Shown in pieces: positions 6,149-6,247 of a DNA stretch of 6,247 bases. The notes under the pieces are model-generated. The model worked only from the letters and a program-made list of their open reading frames with translations. It was not told the origin of the DNA and searched no databases. The first letter of the stretch is position 1; each line of letters opens with the position of its first letter. The stretch lies in assembly GCA_033764445.1 (NCBI GenBank), contig JANRIZ010000147.1, positions 1-6,247 of the forward strand. Direction: 5' to 3'. The DNA comes from JANRIZ01 sp033764445. GTDB taxonomy: Bacteria; Verrucomicrobiota; Verrucomicrobiia; JAWXBN01. The position numbers were made by a program, and so were the translations under genes.

Positions 6149-6247
6149 CTACTCGACCTTGGCCCACTGACCCTGTGAAAACACCCGGATTCTCGGGGTT
6201 CCGGGAGGAAGCTTTGAAGGATCGTTGAAATTGGGGTCGTAGCTCCA
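6149..6247 (-). CDS. C-terminal end of an unidentified convergent protein
   Basis: On the minus strand a frame is open from the window edge at 6247 to TAG (6151-6149), giving 32 residues that read like a real protein tail: WSYDPNFNDPSKL, PPGTPRIRVF, then SQGQWAKVE. The Pro/Asp/Asn pattern and lack of low-complexity skew argue for genuine coding sequence, although it is too short to prove it. The gene runs toward the operon, and the two stop codons are 69 nt apart. The family is not recognised; most of the gene lies outside the window, so no function is offered. Confidence 0.55.
   Translation of the reverse strand, partial: WSYDPNFNDPSKLPPGTPRIRVFSQGQWAKVE

Noticed and set aside
1..6247. CRISPR arrays, tRNA or rRNA genes, insertion sequences and attachment sites.
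   Set aside because: No regularly spaced direct repeats, cloverleaf-like sequence, transposase motifs or terminal inverted repeats were seen; nearly all of the window is covered by the operon.

Overview
The window is one compact plus-strand operon, cut at its left end, followed by the tail of a convergent minus-strand gene. The DNA looks GC-rich by eye. The proteins imply a diderm bacterium: a Tol/Ton-type proton channel, a TonB-like membrane anchor and a secreted propeller protein. The combination of several ExbD paralogues, a DUF4159 protein and FG-GAP proteins suggests the PVC group (Verrucomicrobiota, Kiritimatiellota, Lentisphaerota or Planctomycetota). That placement is an inference from gene content and was not tested by any search.

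Layout: the C-terminal part of a TPR protein (1-414); a MotA/TolQ/ExbB proton-channel subunit with an N-terminal signal-like segment and a C-terminal zinc ribbon (457-1422); three consecutive ExbD/TolR proteins (1470-2018, 2089-2508, 2516-2932); a protein with a TonB-like N-terminus (one membrane helix plus a Pro-rich arm) joined to a DUF4159 domain (2934-4280); and a secreted FG-GAP/VCBS propeller protein with a carbohydrate-binding-like C-terminal domain (4277-6079). Intergenic gaps are 42, 47, 70, 7 and 1 nt, and the last two plus-strand genes overlap by 4 nt. This suggests one transcript with translational coupling toward the 3' end. A weak terminator-like hairpin follows at 6116-6148, then the end of a minus-strand gene (6149-6247). 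No promoter is visible, so transcription probably starts upstream of the window.

Working model (inference): ExbB and the ExbD proteins form a proton-driven motor in the inner membrane. The TonB-like DUF4159 protein takes the place of TonB or TolA and carries motion or force into the periplasm. The TPR protein (compare CpoB/YbgF beside Tol-Pal) and the exported propeller protein would be periplasmic or surface partners. The most notable points are DUF4159 in the TonB position, three ExbDs for one ExbB, a His where E. coli ExbB/TolQ have a conserved Glu, a zinc ribbon on ExbB, and a propeller that seems to interrupt a CBM-like fold.
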